Assembly (NCBI RefSeq): GCF_002886255.1
Contig: NZ_NJAU01000003.1
Coordinates: 248,001-312,000, forward strand
Reading direction: 5' to 3'
Origin: Alteribacillus bidgolensis
GTDB lineage: Bacteria; Bacillota; Bacilli; Bacillales; Marinococcaceae
Length of the DNA stretch: 64,000 bases
Shown piece after piece: positions 55,356-64,000 of the stretch; position 1 is the first letter of the stretch; each line of letters opens with the position of its first letter. The notes under the pieces were generated by a model. The model saw nothing but the letters and a program-made list of their open reading frames with translations. It made no database searches and was not told the DNA's origin. Made by a program: the position numbers and the translations under genes.

Positions 55356-56513
55356 TTAAGCCCTCTTTCTTCTATTACGAGCTATTGTATTTTGTGTAAG
55401 TTCTATAATTTCATTTCTTTGTTTTTCCAGTAAGAGGTCAAGATCTTCATCAGTAACTCCCGCGTCTTTCATAAATTTCTTGAATTCCTCTTCGATGGAC
55501 CATTTAGGTACAGATCCCATCTCTCCTTTATACCTATTAACAAAATCTGAAATCAACTGCGAATGTGATGGTATAGCTTTATCCGCTGGCGTATTTGACT
55601 TTCTATCTTTTGTATAACCTATTACTTTATTTATGTAGTGTAATGGGCTTTTTACGTCTTTTTTATTGTCGATTTGTTCCATTAATTCAAGTACTTTCTC
55701 TTTGTAAATCAACCAATGATATATCTCTTCTTCACTAATTTTAAATTTATATTTTTGTGCAAACGTTTCAACCTTATTTATAAATAAACTAGTTTCTAAA
55801 TTTTGAGGAGAAGGATTTGTACCCATATCATTTTTTTCGATTAGAAATTTTATTCCTGTTACTTTTCTTCCTGTCTTAACTTCCTCTAAATCAAATCTTA
55901 GGTCTGAAAAATTTTCTAATTCTTTTTTTGCAGGTTTTATCACCCGGTTTTTTAGGTTTCCATAAGTTTTATATTGGTTTTCCAAACCTAAAATACTTCT
56001 AAAATCTTCAACGGTAAAATATCTTTCTTTAAGACGCTCATACTGCTTTAATAATTCGTAAATTCGAATAGAATAAGAGGAACGAAGCTTTACTATGTTT
56101 TCATACTTATAACTAGTGAAATTTTTCTTCAATTCTAATAGGAACGGTTTTAACACTGGATCAAAACGTAGACTTACTGTGCCTTTATCATCATTGTAAA
56201 CAACAGAAGATAACCAACTCATTTGATACAAACTTCCATTCATATGTACTTGAAATACTTTTTTCATAAGATCTCTCGTAATTTCTTTAAGTTCGCTATA
56301 CTTGGGATTTCCTTTCAATCCTAATATGTCGTGAAGGCTTTTTATTGATAGAGTGTATGTTTTAAACTCTTCGTCCGTTGGCTGAATTTTACTAACTAAA
56401 TATAATATAATGCGCTGCTCGGTTAAACCAAGTCTATAGGAAGCTTGAATCAACTCGTTACTTTTTGTAACAATAGACTTTAACTCTCTATGCTCAAGAT
56501 TCGACAATATCAT
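55356..56513 (-). CDS. Rep_3-family plasmid replication initiator
   Basis: 385 residues from ATG 56513; TTG 56507 is also possible because GGAGG lies 8 nt before it. Two winged-helix domains: LIQASYRLGLTEQRIILYLVSKIQ and RSSYSIRIYELLKQYERLKER, then VEDFRSILGLENQYKTYGNLKNRVIKPAKKELE. This is the RepB/RepE plan. The C-terminal 130 residues are an extra, variable part. It would bind the iterons directly upstream and start replication and repress itself. Confidence 0.93.
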   Translation of the reverse strand: MILSNLEHRELKSIVTKSNELIQASYRLGLTEQRIILYLVSKIQPTDEEFKTYTLSIKSLHDILGLKGNPKYSELKEITRDLMKKVFQVHMNGSLYQMSWLSSVVYNDDKGTVSLRFDPVLKPFLLELKKNFTSYKYENIVKLRSSYSIRIYELLKQYERLKERYFTVEDFRSILGLENQYKTYGNLKNRVIKPAKKELENFSDLRFDLEEVKTGRKVTGIKFLIEKNDMGTNPSPQNLETSLFINKVETFAQKYKFKISEEEIYHWLIYKEKVLELMEQIDNKKDVKSPLHYINKVIGYTKDRKSNTPADKAIPSHSQLISDFVNRYKGEMGSVPKWSIEEEFKKFMKDAGVTDEDLDLLLEKQRNEIIELTQNTIARNRRKRA

Positions 56514-56604
56514 CCCCTCCACACTTCCATTATCAATAATAAAAGGAAAAATTACAATAATTTTCTATGTAATAGTTAATTTAAACATTACTCTAAAGCC
56601 AAAT

Positions 56605-57435
56605 AAAAATACAAATTTGTAATAGTTCACCCCATTATATTCAAAGGATTCATGGCCAAAAACCAAACTTGTAATAGTTCATCCCCTACCCCTTACCGAA
56701 CCAAAGGCGGAAACCAAATTCGTAATAGTTCATCCCCTATCTCTTACCGAACCCAAAGGCGGAAACCAAATTCGTAATAATTCATCCTCTACCCTTTACC
56801 GATAACAAAGAGGAAAACCAAATTTGTAATAGTTCATCCCCTACCCCTTACCAAATACAAAGGGGGAAACCAAATTCGTAATAGTTCATCCTTTACCCTT
56901 CACCAAATACAAAGGGGGAAACCAAATTTGTAATAGTTCATCCTTTACCCCTTACCGAATCCAAAGCCGGAAACCAAATTCGTAATAATTCATCCTCTAC
57001 CCTTTACCGATAACAAAGAGGAAAACCAAATTTGTAATAGTTCATCCTTTATCCCTTACCGAATCCAAAGCCGGAAACCAAATTCGTAATAATTCATCCT
57101 CTACCCTTTACCGATAACAAAGAGGAAAACCAAATTTGTAATAGTTCATCCTTTACCCCTTACCGAATCCAAAGCCGGAAACCAAATTCGTAATAATTCA
57201 TCCTCTACCCTTTACCGATAACAAAGAGGAAAACCAAATTTGTAATAGTTCATCCTTTACCCCTTACCGAATCCAAAGCCGGAAACCAAATTCGTAATAA
57301 TTCATCCTCTACCCTTTACCGATAACAAAGAGGAAAACCAAATTTGTAATAGTTCATCCTTTACCCCTTACCGAATCCAAAGCCGGAAATCAAATTTGTA
57401 ATAGTTTATCCTCTCCTCCTTATCGAATACAAAGG
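56605..57435. repeat. iteron array, 52-bp period (16 units)
   Basis: The core ACCAAATTTGTAATAGTTCA or close variants starts at about 56610, 56662, 56712, 56764, 56817, 56869, 56920, 56972, 57025, 57077, 57129, 57181, 57232, 57284, 57337 and 57389. Spacing is 50-53 nt, near five helical turns. Spacers alternate between two types (GAATCCAAAGCCGGA and GATAACAAAGAGGAA), making 104-bp dimers from about 56920 on. Lies upstream of rep. Confidence 0.92.
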
Positions 57436-57605
57436 GGAAACCAAAAGTGTAATTGTTAGAACCAAATCCGTAACAGTTAAACCAAAAGTGTATTTTTTAA
57501 AACCAAACTTGTAATAATTTAAAACCGAATTTGTAATAACTAAAACCAAATTTGTAACAGTTAAAACCAAAAGTGTAATTGTTAGAACCAAATTTGTAAT
57601 AATTT
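57436..57605. repeat. iteron array, 21-bp period (8 units)
   Basis: The same core in short form (ACCAAAAGTGTAATTGTTA, ACCAAATTTGTAATAATTT) at about 57439, 57460, 57482, 57502, 57522, 57543, 57564 and 57585: two helical turns each, and next to an AT-rich stretch (57610-57770) that could be the melting region of the origin. Confidence 0.9.
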
Positions 57606-58445
57606 AGTCTTGGAATTCCTATTAAACTAGTAGTTAGAGTTATACTGAAAACATTAAAACATTTAAAACAAGTATAAACAATTAGTAAAACATTAAAACA
57701 GCACTTAAGTTAATAGATTTGATTGTTTTATTTTTAAATAAAGAAAAAGAAAAACAATTACGCGAATATTTACGAAATATTCCTTTATGTTGTATGCCTC
57801 GGATACCTCCCTGCTGTTTCCTTGACGTTACCTCCCGCAGTTTTTGTTTCCATTGTGCTCTTGTTTTCCAATAAGGACGGCACCGTACTCCATTTTTCCC
57901 CGACTATATATCAAACAGCACTCTTTTCCCGATTTAGCTTGAGTTCATCTTCCAGGAAATTTGTAACACTCTTTAGCATCCGTTCCCCTTCAATTTTTAT
58001 ATTGGAGCACTAAGAACGGAAGAAAGTGAAGAGAATTCCGTGATCATCGTCACTAGCTACTTTGACCTTTCTGCCAAAAGAAATTGGTGATTTATAGAGG
58101 TATTGCTATAAGATTGAAATCTTTGTCAAGTGGATGAAGCAACACCTAAAAATAAAATATTTCTACGGAAAAAGTAAAAATTCCGAATACCATTGATCGA
58201 ATAAAATCACATATTGTCTAAAGTTGCCTCCTTCAATTAAAAGTCGGTCATGATGGAAACTTGTTAGGGCTGAAAAGAACGTTGAAAAAATCCTTTTCCC
58301 TTTTATACCTTTGTTTATTCTCTTTTCCGACAACCTATACGACCTTCTAAAGGGCGAATGAAATATGGTTGGAAAAGAGAATTAACCATAATTGAACGAA
58401 TATTTAAAAAAGTTAGTAAAAATTATGCAATGCTGGTGATTAAAG
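57606..58445. other. origin-side AT-rich region and degraded sequence
   Basis: 57610-57770 is very AT-rich and adjoins the iterons. 57780-58020 holds a group II reverse transcriptase fragment. 58020-58445 has no recognisable gene. Confidence 0.4.
57911..57980 (-). pseudogene. group II intron reverse transcriptase fragment
   Basis: Minus strand MLKSVTNFLEDELKLNREKS then AV and a stop: the segment after the YADD motif in group II RTs (thumb start). Different from the intron at 20.7 kb (YLKDRLKLDISPEKSQ). Confidence 0.5.
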
Positions 58446-58446
58446 C

Positions 58447-58530
58447 TATAATAGTTTAAAACGATAAGTGAAACTTGATAAGGCATGTCACCTCAATGTG
58501 ACAGGGGGTATCTTAACAGCCTTGTGTCAC
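58447..58530 (+). promoter_or_regulatory. promoter and switch-like leader of proX-like gene
   Basis: TATAAT at 58447-58452 as -10. In the leader GTCAC (58487-58491) can pair with GTGAC (58498-58502), while GTGACA (58498-58503) can instead pair with TGTCAC (58525-58530). The two hairpins exclude each other, as in attenuators. No known riboswitch class is recognised. Confidence 0.4.
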
Positions 58531-58583
58531 CTTCAACTATGAGAGAACTATCATTAAGTGAAAAAATAAACGGAGGAACTTTC

Positions 58584-59600
58584 ATGAAAAGATTTTTTTG
58601 CTTGATTCTTGCAGTGACTCTTACTTCATCGTTGATCTTAGTAGGTTGCAGCAATGGTAGTGGTTCCATAGCAAACACTAGAGTTATTGGGACAATTAAG
58701 TTTGCTGATCCGGGTTGGGATAGTATTAGGGTGCACAACGAGATCGCAAGAATTATTATTGAAGAAGGTTATGGGTATAAAACAGAAGTACGTCCAGGAT
58801 CTGAAACAGCTTCACTTTTTGCGATAAGCACGGGAAGTATGGATGTTTTTATGGAGATTTGGACAGGAAGTTACCCAGACCAATATGGATCGGCCATTGA
58901 AAATAGTGAAATTATAGAAGCATCTGTAAACTTAGATGATACACAACAAGGCCTATATGTTCCCACTTATGTTATTGAAGGGGATCTAGAGCGTGGTATT
59001 GAACCTATTGCTCCTGATTTAGAATCAATTCATGATTTGCCTGAATATTGGGAACTATTTAAAGATCCAGATAACCCAAGCAAAGGACGTATTTATGGTG
59101 CGATTCCAGGATGGAATGCTCATAAAGTCTTCCAAGAAAAAATGGAAAACTACGGATTATTCAAGACTTTTAATTATTATGAACCAGATTCTCAAACAGC
59201 GTTAAATAGATCACTCATTAAACTCTATGAAAGTGGCAAACCATGGGTAGGCTACCAATGGGAACCGTCATGGATTGTTGGATTGTATGATATGACCAAA
59301 TTAAAAGACGAACCATACAACCACAAAGATTGGTTAGATGGGTATCGTACAGAGTTCCCTTCGCAAAGATTAACGATTGCAGTTCACAAAAAGCTACCAG
59401 AACAAGTACCAAAAGTTTATGAATTTCTAAGCAACTATTCTACAAATAGTGAAATTACGACTAACTTTTTAGCTTATATGGAGAAAAACGATGCAACTCC
59501 ACATGAGGCGGCTGAATGGTTTCTAAAAGAATATGAAGAGGTATGGACTACCTGGGTTCCGAGTGACATAAGTGAAAAAGTAAAAGCAAAGCTTAAATAA
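58584..59600 (+). CDS. glycine betaine/choline-type ABC substrate-binding lipoprotein
   Basis: 338 residues from ATG 58584 with CGGAGG; upstream start codons lack such a site. Lipobox LILVGCSNG. OpuAC fold: IGTIKFADPGWDSIRVHNEIA, GSMDVFMEIWTGSY, YGAIPGWNAHKV, VGYQWEPSWIVG; aromatic residues (W near 66, 116 and 260-264 region) can box a quaternary amine. No ATPase or permease gene adjoins, so it must use a system elsewhere. Confidence 0.9.
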   Translation: MKRFFCLILAVTLTSSLILVGCSNGSGSIANTRVIGTIKFADPGWDSIRVHNEIARIIIEEGYGYKTEVRPGSETASLFAISTGSMDVFMEIWTGSYPDQYGSAIENSEIIEASVNLDDTQQGLYVPTYVIEGDLERGIEPIAPDLESIHDLPEYWELFKDPDNPSKGRIYGAIPGWNAHKVFQEKMENYGLFKTFNYYEPDSQTALNRSLIKLYESGKPWVGYQWEPSWIVGLYDMTKLKDEPYNHKDWLDGYRTEFPSQRLTIAVHKKLPEQVPKVYEFLSNYSTNSEITTNFLAYMEKNDATPHEAAEWFLKEYEEVWTTWVPSDISEKVKAKLK

Positions 59601-59867
59601 TAACAAATAGTCAGGTCCTGTTTAAAATGTAAAAAAAGAAGTACAATCCGAATCGTTTCCCTGACTCGTGCTACTTTAAAATTGGAAAGTATATGAAAGA
59701 AGTTTTACATGCCAGATAGAAGATTATTTCCAAAATCAGCGGCAAAAAATGAATGCATTAAAATGCCGAAAGATTAAAAATTCTTATTAGAAACTGTTTA
59801 CGAAATTGTGGAAAAGCGAAAAATCTATAAAATGACAATACTTACCTTAGAAGGAGGAGAAAAATAA

Positions 59868-62012
59868 ATGAAGCAGCAATATCCTGTATTATATTCCCGC
59901 CAAAAAGAGCTATTAAGAACATTGTTGATTGCTAACACTCCTGTTTCACATAAAGAACTATCGGAACTATTTAAATTAAGTAAAAGAACGATTCAAAGGG
60001 AAATGAAAGTGCTTAAAAATATCTTGGATGTTTATGAATTAAAAATAGAGAAAAAATTGGGGGATGGTTTTGAATTAAAAGGTTCAGAGGAAGGAAAAAA
60101 AACGTTAAAAGAACATATAGAACAGGCAAAAACGTTGTCCGTATACTCTCCAGAAGAACGTCGGGATGGTATTACTTATGATTTATTGCTGTCTAAAGAA
60201 CCGATTAAACAATTTGTATTTAGTAATAAGTACGGAGTTGCGGAAACGACCGTTAGCTCCGACTTGGACAAGGTGGCCATTTGGCTTGAAACGGGAGGGA
60301 TTCATCTCATTCGGACACCAGGGATTGGAGTATATATCGATGGACAGGAAAAGCATCGTAGAACGATGCTATCGCAACTGCTTCATAAGGATATAACGTT
60401 TGAAGAATGGCTTGAACTTTTTCATAACAAGACGGAAACAGAAGAGGGAGAAGTTCAAGGCCGGTTGGGTATGGTGATTCGAAGTCGTTTGCTAAATTTT
60501 ATTCAAACTGACAAAATCTTGGCTGTTGAGCGGGTTGTAAACCAAGTCTTAAAAGAGCAAACAACGATCGAATTGACCGACCGGAACTATGTAAACCTGA
60601 TCGTTCATCTAATACTTGCGGTTCAGAGAATAAAAAGCGGTGAGGTTATTGAAACACCAAATTTATCTAAAGATTATGAATTTGATAGGCTAATCTTTTC
60701 AATTGCAGAAAGAATTGTTGACCGACTTGAAACAGTTCTTTCCATTTCGATTCCTGCCATTGAAGTGAATTATATTGCACTGCATTTATCTGGGGCTCGT
60801 CTTTTGAATGAAAAGAAAATGGATAACTATGAAATAGAAGAATTTGCTTGGGTTGAATTAGCGCAAAGCTTTATTCGTGCAGTGGAATTTCATCTAACAG
60901 AATCATTTGAAGGTGATGAATTACTTCTTGAAGGGTTAGTTTCTCACTTTGCTCCTGCTTTTAACCGTTTAAAATATGGTCTTCAAATCCATAATCCGAT
61001 GCTTGAAGAAATTAAAGAAAGGTATCAGGAAGTTTTTGCTGCTTGTAAGCAAGCGTGTGAGTTATTATCAAAAAAAGCGGGTTATCCCATTCCAAACGAT
61101 GAGGTCGGTTATTTGGCGATGCACATTGGAGCTGCGCTTATTCGAAAGAATGATACTTTAAAGAACGAGTATAAAGCGATCGTTGTATGTTCTAGTGGAC
61201 TTGGAACATCGACATATCTTGCTTCAAGTCTGCATACTAAGATGCCAAATCTTAAAGTAGAAGCGGTTGTCTCGATGAATCAGCTTGAAGGATATCTACG
61301 GGAAAAGATGGAAGTGGATATCTTGATTTCAACAATAAATCTTCCTTTTGTGAAAAATAAAAATGTCGTCATTGTAAGCCCTTTTCTCAAACAGGAGGAT
61401 CTATCAAGAATTCAAAATTCCCTTTCCAAAATTAATAAACCACAGTCATTTCAAAAGAGAGTAAATGTCGATGGAAAGTCATCTTCCGTCATGTCCCTTG
61501 CAAAATATGGGGAAGGTATGATTCAAATTTTGAACAATCTAAAAATCTATCATGATATTGATGTACGGCCTCCTGTTATGATTTCCAGTATTCTTAGTCC
61601 AGTCAAGGATGTTAAAGAAATAAGCGATTTTTGGAAACTTTCTAAAGACCTTGAAAAACGTGAGCAGCAAGGAGGGTTTGTATTAGGTAATTTAGCGATG
61701 ATTCACGCTACGTCAGAAGGAGTAAATAACTTGCTTGTTGGCATTTTTCGAATAAAAGAACCTATTGTGTGGCCTTTTGATGATGAAGAACAGCCTATTC
61801 ATACAGTACTCTTATTGGTAGCACCTAAGGAGTCTCCAAAAGAGCATATAGAAATGTTAAGTGAAATCAGTTCAATGTTAATAGAGGAATCGTTTGTTAA
61901 CGTTTTGTTAGAATCTCCTGCTGACGTCGTGAGAAGTTCGTTGGAGGTTGTATTGTCAAAGGCATATGAAATGAAAGCGACACGTTTCTTGAAGGGGAAT
62001 CGGGCTCAATGA
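59868..62012 (+). CDS. PRD-containing PTS regulator, MtlR-like
   Basis: 714 residues. N-terminal HTH (ELSELFKLSKRTIQREMKVL) and Mga-like HTH; PRD1 and PRD2 with phosphorylatable His (LIVHLILAVQR, IALHLSGARL, GLVSHFAPAF, YLAMHIGAAL); EIIB-like domain with Cys (IVVCSSGLGTSTYLASS); EIIA-like domain with His (LAMIHATSEGVNN). Domain order fits MtlR/ManR activators. Overlaps the EIICB start by 4 nt; it should activate this operon. Confidence 0.92.
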   Translation: MKQQYPVLYSRQKELLRTLLIANTPVSHKELSELFKLSKRTIQREMKVLKNILDVYELKIEKKLGDGFELKGSEEGKKTLKEHIEQAKTLSVYSPEERRDGITYDLLLSKEPIKQFVFSNKYGVAETTVSSDLDKVAIWLETGGIHLIRTPGIGVYIDGQEKHRRTMLSQLLHKDITFEEWLELFHNKTETEEGEVQGRLGMVIRSRLLNFIQTDKILAVERVVNQVLKEQTTIELTDRNYVNLIVHLILAVQRIKSGEVIETPNLSKDYEFDRLIFSIAERIVDRLETVLSISIPAIEVNYIALHLSGARLLNEKKMDNYEIEEFAWVELAQSFIRAVEFHLTESFEGDELLLEGLVSHFAPAFNRLKYGLQIHNPMLEEIKERYQEVFAACKQACELLSKKAGYPIPNDEVGYLAMHIGAALIRKNDTLKNEYKAIVVCSSGLGTSTYLASSLHTKMPNLKVEAVVSMNQLEGYLREKMEVDILISTINLPFVKNKNVVIVSPFLKQEDLSRIQNSLSKINKPQSFQKRVNVDGKSSSVMSLAKYGEGMIQILNNLKIYHDIDVRPPVMISSILSPVKDVKEISDFWKLSKDLEKREQQGGFVLGNLAMIHATSEGVNNLLVGIFRIKEPIVWPFDDEEQPIHTVLLLVAPKESPKEHIEMLSEISSMLIEESFVNVLLESPADVVRSSLEVVLSKAYEMKATRFLKGNRAQ

Positions 62013-63427
62013 TGAAACTAGGCCAATTGCTTAGCGCGATGGTTTACCGGAATATTGCTGTCATTTTAACTGCTGGAATTATTAACGGAATCTTCGGAAT
62101 TTATGGATGGTGGTATAACGATAGAATTTTACTATTATTGAATCCTATTTATAATATTTTGCTGCCTATTTTATTAGGCTATACTGGTGGTAGATTAATA
62201 GGGGGACAACGGGGGGCTGTTGTTGCCTCCATTGTGACATATGGATTAACACTTTCAAGTTCCACTCCTTTCATAATAGGTGCAATGATTGTCGGACCAT
62301 TGACAGGTTGGGTGGTCAAACAGCTTGATCAAGTTGTAAAAAAGAGGATGACCGGTATTGGCTATGAATTGCTTATTGGAAATGCATTAGCTGCTATCAT
62401 TTCTACTGTACTCACGATTTTATGTTTCCTTTATGTTGGACAATCATTTTCTACTGTCGTGGAGTGGTTAACTAAGTTATTGGAAACGATTATTTATTCT
62501 GGCTGGCTTCCATTAACAGCAGCAATCATTGAACCAGCTAAGATCCTATTTTTTAATAATATTATCAATTTTGGGGTATTAGGACCACTTGGGATTCAAC
62601 AGACCAAAGAGCTTGGGAAATCAATTTTTTTCTTGTTGGAAGCAAACCCAGGTCCCGGATTAGGTGTTCTTCTTGCCTATTGGCTAAAAATGAAGGCTGA
62701 GCAAAGAAAGGGAGCAAAACTAGCAGTCTTTATCCATTTTTTTGGTGGTATACATGAAGTTTGTTTCCCTTATGTTTTAATGAAACCCGTTCTGATTATT
62801 GCCCTTATTTTAGGTGGGATGGTGGGGGTGTTTACATTCCAATTGTTTGATATCGGTCTTGTAGCCATTCCATCGCCGGCCAGTATCTTCTTGTTTGTCG
62901 GTCTGGCGCCAAAAGAGGATATTATATTCATCCTTTTAGGTATATTCCTTTCGGCTATTACAACTTTTTTTTGCAGTATGCTTCTTTTAAAGCGGGTATC
63001 AGGTTCCCCTGCTTTGCAGGAAAACCGTGAATATATAAATTTCTACCGTACAGGCAATGATGAAAAACAAATCACAAAAGATGTAACGGAGAAAAAAGAA
63101 ATAGCAGATACAGAAAATGTTTCAGCATTTACCAATATAAATGAGGTTAAACACATCCTCTTTGTTTGTGAAGCAGGAATGGGTTCCAGTGCAATGGGCG
63201 CTTCCATGTTAAAAAAGAAGCTTGCACAAGCAAATCTTACGACTATTGAAGTCGAAAATTCATCGGTTAGTGAAATTCCTGAGTATGCAGATCTCATCAT
63301 CTGCCACCAAAGATTCCTTCCCGTTATACAAAAAACGGTACCAAATAAAGCTTGTTTTCCTCTTAAATCTTTCACGGATATGAAAGGTTACGATGAAATA
63401 GTGGAGCGAATAAAAAACTCTGTATGA
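62009..63427 (+). CDS. mannitol-type PTS transporter EIICB
   Basis: 472 residues. EIIC part (1-335) with the signature GGIHEVCFPYVLMKP (GGIHEIYFPYVLMKP in MtlA). EIIB part (about 375-470) with the phosphorylated Cys in FVCEAGMGSSAMGAS. No mtlF (EIIA) or mtlD seen to 64 kb; the EIIA could be on the next genes. Y-to-C in the signature and E for D after Cys hint at a different hexitol. Confidence 0.9.
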   Translation: MMKLGQLLSAMVYRNIAVILTAGIINGIFGIYGWWYNDRILLLLNPIYNILLPILLGYTGGRLIGGQRGAVVASIVTYGLTLSSSTPFIIGAMIVGPLTGWVVKQLDQVVKKRMTGIGYELLIGNALAAIISTVLTILCFLYVGQSFSTVVEWLTKLLETIIYSGWLPLTAAIIEPAKILFFNNIINFGVLGPLGIQQTKELGKSIFFLLEANPGPGLGVLLAYWLKMKAEQRKGAKLAVFIHFFGGIHEVCFPYVLMKPVLIIALILGGMVGVFTFQLFDIGLVAIPSPASIFLFVGLAPKEDIIFILLGIFLSAITTFFCSMLLLKRVSGSPALQENREYINFYRTGNDEKQITKDVTEKKEIADTENVSAFTNINEVKHILFVCEAGMGSSAMGASMLKKKLAQANLTTIEVENSSVSEIPEYADLIICHQRFLPVIQKTVPNKACFPLKSFTDMKGYDEIVERIKNSV

Positions 63428-63602
63428 TCCCCTCTACAACTTAAGTTCGATAATAGAAATAGATTGTTATTTTTAATGTCTCTATGTTCGCTAAAGCTCT
63501 TTAGTTGGAAATAAAACAAAAAATAGGTATTCCCCTCTTATATAATATATTTTGGCATCTTACTTTGTTATTGGCAAAACTAAATTAACAGTGTTTTTCA
63601 TG

Positions 63603-63631
63603 AAACCTTCTAATTTCTCAATTAGGAGGTT
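63603..63631 (+). terminator. terminator after EIICB
   Basis: AACCTTCTAAT pairs with ATTAGGAGGTT, followed by ATTTTTTATTTT. Confidence 0.75.
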
Positions 63632-63750
63632 ATTTTTTATTTTGGGGTAAAACAGCTTACAAATCTAAACAATATAGTTTAAATTGCGCCGAAGTGTTAT
63701 TACATAAATCTGTATCCAACCCAAGTAATTCATTAGATAAACTATTTACC

Positions 63751-63804
63751 CCCTAGAACCAGTTTTGTCGCATTATGAATACGACAAAACCGATGGAACT
63801 AGGG
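63751..63804. promoter_or_regulatory. long imperfect inverted repeat before the last gene
   Basis: CCCTAG-AACCA-GTTTTGTCG and CGACAAAAC-CGATGGAA-CTAGGG around an 11-nt centre. It could be an operator or attenuator for the gene at 63889. Confidence 0.5.
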
Positions 63805-63888
63805 CACTTAAATGTCAACTATTAATGCTAGAATTAAATTGAAAGCGGAAACAATGTTAAAACTTAAAAATTAATGGAGGGGAAAAAA

Positions 63889-64000
63889 ATGAGCAGAACG
63901 GAGACAAAAGATAATTACACTTACTTAAGCCAAAAACCAGGATTACAATTAATCAAAGCAGGTTCTTATGAAAAGAAAGAATTAAATTCAATATTAGGGA
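63889..64000 (+). CDS. start of an unrecognised gene (partial)
   Basis: ATG 63889 with GGAGGGG. First 37 codons: MSRTETKDNYTYLSQKPGLQ, LIKAGSYEKKELNSILG. It runs off the window and no family can be assigned. With the inverted repeat upstream it is a separate transcription unit. Confidence 0.7.
   Translation, partial: MSRTETKDNYTYLSQKPGLQLIKAGSYEKKELNSILG

Noticed and set aside
56605..57605. Regularly spaced repeats that look like a CRISPR array
   Set aside because: Spacers are themselves repeated (two alternating types), the core is the Rep-site type and lies upstream of rep; these are iterons.
58485..58583. Upstream start for the ProX-like protein
   Set aside because: It would place 33 residues before a clear lipoprotein signal; ATG 58584 has CGGAGG at the right distance.

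Overview
The window looks like part of a large, partly decayed plasmid (or plasmid-derived region) of a spore-forming Bacillaceae bacterium. It is AT-rich, uses AGGAGG-type ribosome binding sites and carries typical Bacillales families (ResA/CcdA, F510_1955, DUF3231, AraR, a leucine T-box, peptidase G2 proteins). The plasmid assignment rests on a Rep_3-type replication initiator (55356-56513) with a very large two-period iteron array behind it (about 56605-57605), plus broken conjugation genes (VirB4-like at 1-1050, TcpC-like at 9958-10563).

Layout. 1-9.7 kb: a minus-strand thiol-redox/metal-type cluster (two-component system, methyltransferase, Met-rich secreted protein, CcdA, ResA/TlpA, SHOCT protein, F510_1955 lipoprotein, four small membrane proteins). 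A plus-strand CYCXC/PCYCGC lipoprotein lies beside it, with an in-frame TGA that I interpret as a possible selenocysteine codon. 9.7-23.3 kb: mobile-element debris (conjugation, Tn3, IS110), a TetR/HD-domain pair, an ORF-less group II intron, DUF3231, a tyrosine recombinase, a long SHAEG-repeat peptidase G2 protein and a full group II intron with its reverse transcriptase. 23.3-36.9 kb: VOC protein, leuA with T-box, epimerase, GNAT, then a complete arabinose unit araB-araD-araA-araE-galM with divergent araR, AraR-like boxes and cre candidates. 37-44.7 kb: IS3, IS110, group II and Tn3 fragments, an unrecognised conserved-looking protein, a CHRD protein, a sugar isomerase and a broken sodA.

44.8-51.6 kb: FMN reductase, arylamine N-acetyltransferase, a DUF6069-like membrane protein and a TetR regulator with matching palindromic operators; then broken DinB, ArsR and SRPBCC genes and an OYE/LysR divergent pair. 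51.6-57.6 kb: 58-bp repeats with hairpins, two small GC-richer genes (zinc-ribbon and basic) sharing a leader, a sulfotransferase, a lone type I-C-like CRISPR repeat, a truncated alpha/beta hydrolase, rep and iterons. 57.6-64 kb: an orphan ProX-like binding protein behind a switch-like leader, and a mannitol-type PTS regulator plus EIICB, then the start of another gene.

The strongest candidates for something new are the in-frame TGA lipoprotein with a UxxC-type motif and downstream hairpin; the two-period, helically phased iteron array; the twin small genes with a common structured leader; and the two group II introns that both sit next to copies of a GGGCGC-core palindromic repeat. Many genes carry one disabling frameshift or truncation, so gene loss is widespread, although some single-base cases could be sequencing errors.
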